DNA from: an uncultured Armatimonadota bacterium | GTDB taxonomy: Bacteria > Armatimonadota > Fimbriimonadia > Fimbriimonadales > GBS-DC | NCBI GenBank assembly: GCA_937139515.1 | Contig: CAKZQI010000278.1 | Coordinates: 1-36,717, forward strand | Reading direction: 5' to 3' | Length of the DNA stretch: 36,717 nt | Shown here: piece after piece, positions 35,677 through 36,717 of the stretch | How positions within the stretch are numbered: position 1 is the stretch's first letter | Layout of the letters: each line of letters opens with the position of its first letter | Translations under genes and position numbers: made by a program | Notes under the pieces: generated by a model | What the model was told of the DNA's origin: nothing | Database searches by the model: none | What the model saw: the letters and a program-made list of their open reading frames with translations, nothing else

Positions 35677-35817
35677 ATGGAGGGGCGCGAGGTGGTGTTC
35701 CTGCTGGCCAAGAACCCAGCGGGTTTCAACGAGGTGCTGCGCACCGTGCTGCAGGCGGAGCCTGACCCGGTGGTGCTGATAGCCATCAACGACCTGATCG
35801 CCGACGGGCGCGACATC
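35677..35817 (+). CDS. Fragment resembling the MurT/DUF1727 Mur ligase C-terminal domain (probable chimeric insert)
   Basis: MEGREVVFLLAKNPAGFNEVLRTVLQ...VVLIAINDLIADGRDISW; canonical continuation LWDVDFE absent. Confidence 0.7.
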
Positions 35818-36075
35818 TCCTGGGATTTCGAGGCGCAGGTGCGCACCTGCTACGCGCTGATCGACCGCACGCTCAAGCGCGCGGGCGGCAGCCTCGCCTC
35901 GCTCGTGTGGACGACGACCTACATCCTCGACCCGCGGCACGGCGACGGGCTCGTGAAGCTGCGGGCCGAGCATTTCCCGGACGGGAAATATCCCTGCAGC
36001 GCGCTGCTGACGGTGAGCGGCTTCGCCCGCCCGGGCATCCTTGTCGAAATCCAGGGGATCGCGGTGGTGCCATGA
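35815..36075 (+). CDS. C-terminal RidA/YjgF-family fragment, high-GC foreign source
   Basis: DFEAQVRTCYALIDRTLKRAGGSLASLVWTTTYILDPRHGDGLVKLRAEHFPDGKYPCSALLTVSGFARPGILVEIQGIAVVP. Confidence 0.75.
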   Translation: MSWDFEAQVRTCYALIDRTLKRAGGSLASLVWTTTYILDPRHGDGLVKLRAEHFPDGKYPCSALLTVSGFARPGILVEIQGIAVVP

Positions 36076-36297
36076 GCAGGAACCTCTCTCGCCGTTCGGC
36101 GCTCGCCCTGCCGCTCCTGCTGGCGCTGCCTGCCGGCGCTGCCGCGCAGGGCTTCCCCTCGCGGCCCGTCCGCATCCTGGTGACGATCGGCGCCGGCTCG
36201 GCCGCCGACATCCTGACGCGCGCTCTGGCCGAGGAGATGGGCCGCCGCCTCGGCCAGACGGTGGTGGCCGAGAACCGCCCAGGCGCGGGCGGCATCC
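36072..36297 (+). CDS. N-terminal fragment of a Bug-family tripartite tricarboxylate transporter substrate-binding protein
   Basis: MSRNLSRRSALALPLLLALPAGAAAQGFPSRPVRILVTIGAGSAADILTRALAEEMGRRLGQTVVAENRPGAGGIP, then homology lost. Confidence 0.85.
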
Positions 36298-36717
36298 CAC
36301 GCCGCCACGCCGTATAACCACAGCAGCGTCCCCGTCGCCTGACGTTCCCAGGTCCTTCCACCATCGGTGGAACGCAGCACCGTTCCGCCCTCTCCCACCG
36401 CCCAGAACACATCTCCCGCCGCGGCCGCCGCGCGCAGGTCGTGGGCGCGGACCACGAAAACGGCGGGAGACGAGACCCCGACGGGCGTGTGCACGGTGAC
36501 GGGGACGGAACCCGAGAGGCCGCGCGGTACTCTTACCACGATGCGCGTGTCCGACCAGTAATCGTAAACGACCGGCCTGGCATCGCCGAAACGGACATAG
36601 TTGTCGGGACCCTCGCGCGCGCCGAACCCGGTCCCGACGATCTCTACCTGCGCCTCCGGCGGGCCGCTCGACGGGCTCAAGCAGGTCACCGACGGCGGGG
36701 CCAGGGCGGTGAAGAGC
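36285..36717 (-). CDS. Fragment of an IPT/TIG-domain plus YCF48/BNR-like repeat protein from another source; runs off the window end
   Basis: CLSPSSGPPEAQVEIVGTGFGAREGPDNYVRFGDARPVVYDYWSDTRIVVRVP; FWAVGEGGTVLRSTDGGRTWERQATGTLLWLYGVAAWD. Confidence 0.7.

Noticed and set aside
35119-36075. 318-aa ApbE-MurT-RidA triple fusion as a novel protein
   Set aside because: Each part is a domain fragment cut at an arbitrary point, composition changes, and further unrelated fragments follow; assembly chimerism is far more likely.
36711-36717. Terminal GAAGAGC as a right-end adapter remnant (AGATCGGAAGAGC)
   Set aside because: Only 7 nt match and the preceding bases do not fit the adapter; may be chance.

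Overview
The window is mostly one stretch of a bacterial chromosome. The gene repertoire and the dockerin-like secreted protein suggest an Armatimonadota/Fimbriimonadales-like organism, but that placement is an inference only. Recognisable genes include a 5'-truncated YfhO-like membrane protein, a mannitol-1-P dehydrogenase-like gene, a PPC/dockerin-like secreted protein, radC, a DUF2227 protein, dnaG and sigA/rpoD, a YchF-like protein with a degenerate P-loop, a GAF-GAF histidine kinase, a PlsY-AMMECR1 fusion, trpF carrying an in-frame repeat insertion, an EamA transporter, a thiolase, an RHH/Cys-motif protein, an AlwI/BspD6I-like type IIS R-M operon with two methyltransferases, a GT2, a rhodanese-persulfide dioxygenase fusion with a YeiH-type exporter, glmM-grpE, an (alpha/alpha)6-type protein, a GDPD, cysM with a JAMM peptidase, a Uma2 protein, hisD-hisB-hisH, apgM and the 5' part of apbE. 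Three dispersed repeat families are visible: (i) a TIR element GAGGGTGTTYGAAAAATC with about 9-bp target duplications and different cargo in different copies; (ii) a CT-rich palindromic repeat that has entered protein-coding genes in frame; (iii) a GTCACCCTGAGC...GCTCAGAATGAC inverted-repeat element. Both contig ends look technical. Bases 1-20 are the 3' end of the Illumina TruSeq adapter. The last ~1 kb (from about 35.67 kb) reads as a chain of unrelated gene fragments (ApbE | MurT-like | RidA + Bug receptor | IPT/YCF48-like) and is probably chimeric. The strongest biological leads are the PlsY-AMMECR1 fusion, the in-frame repeat insertion in trpF, the TIR element family, and the compact type IIS R-M operon.
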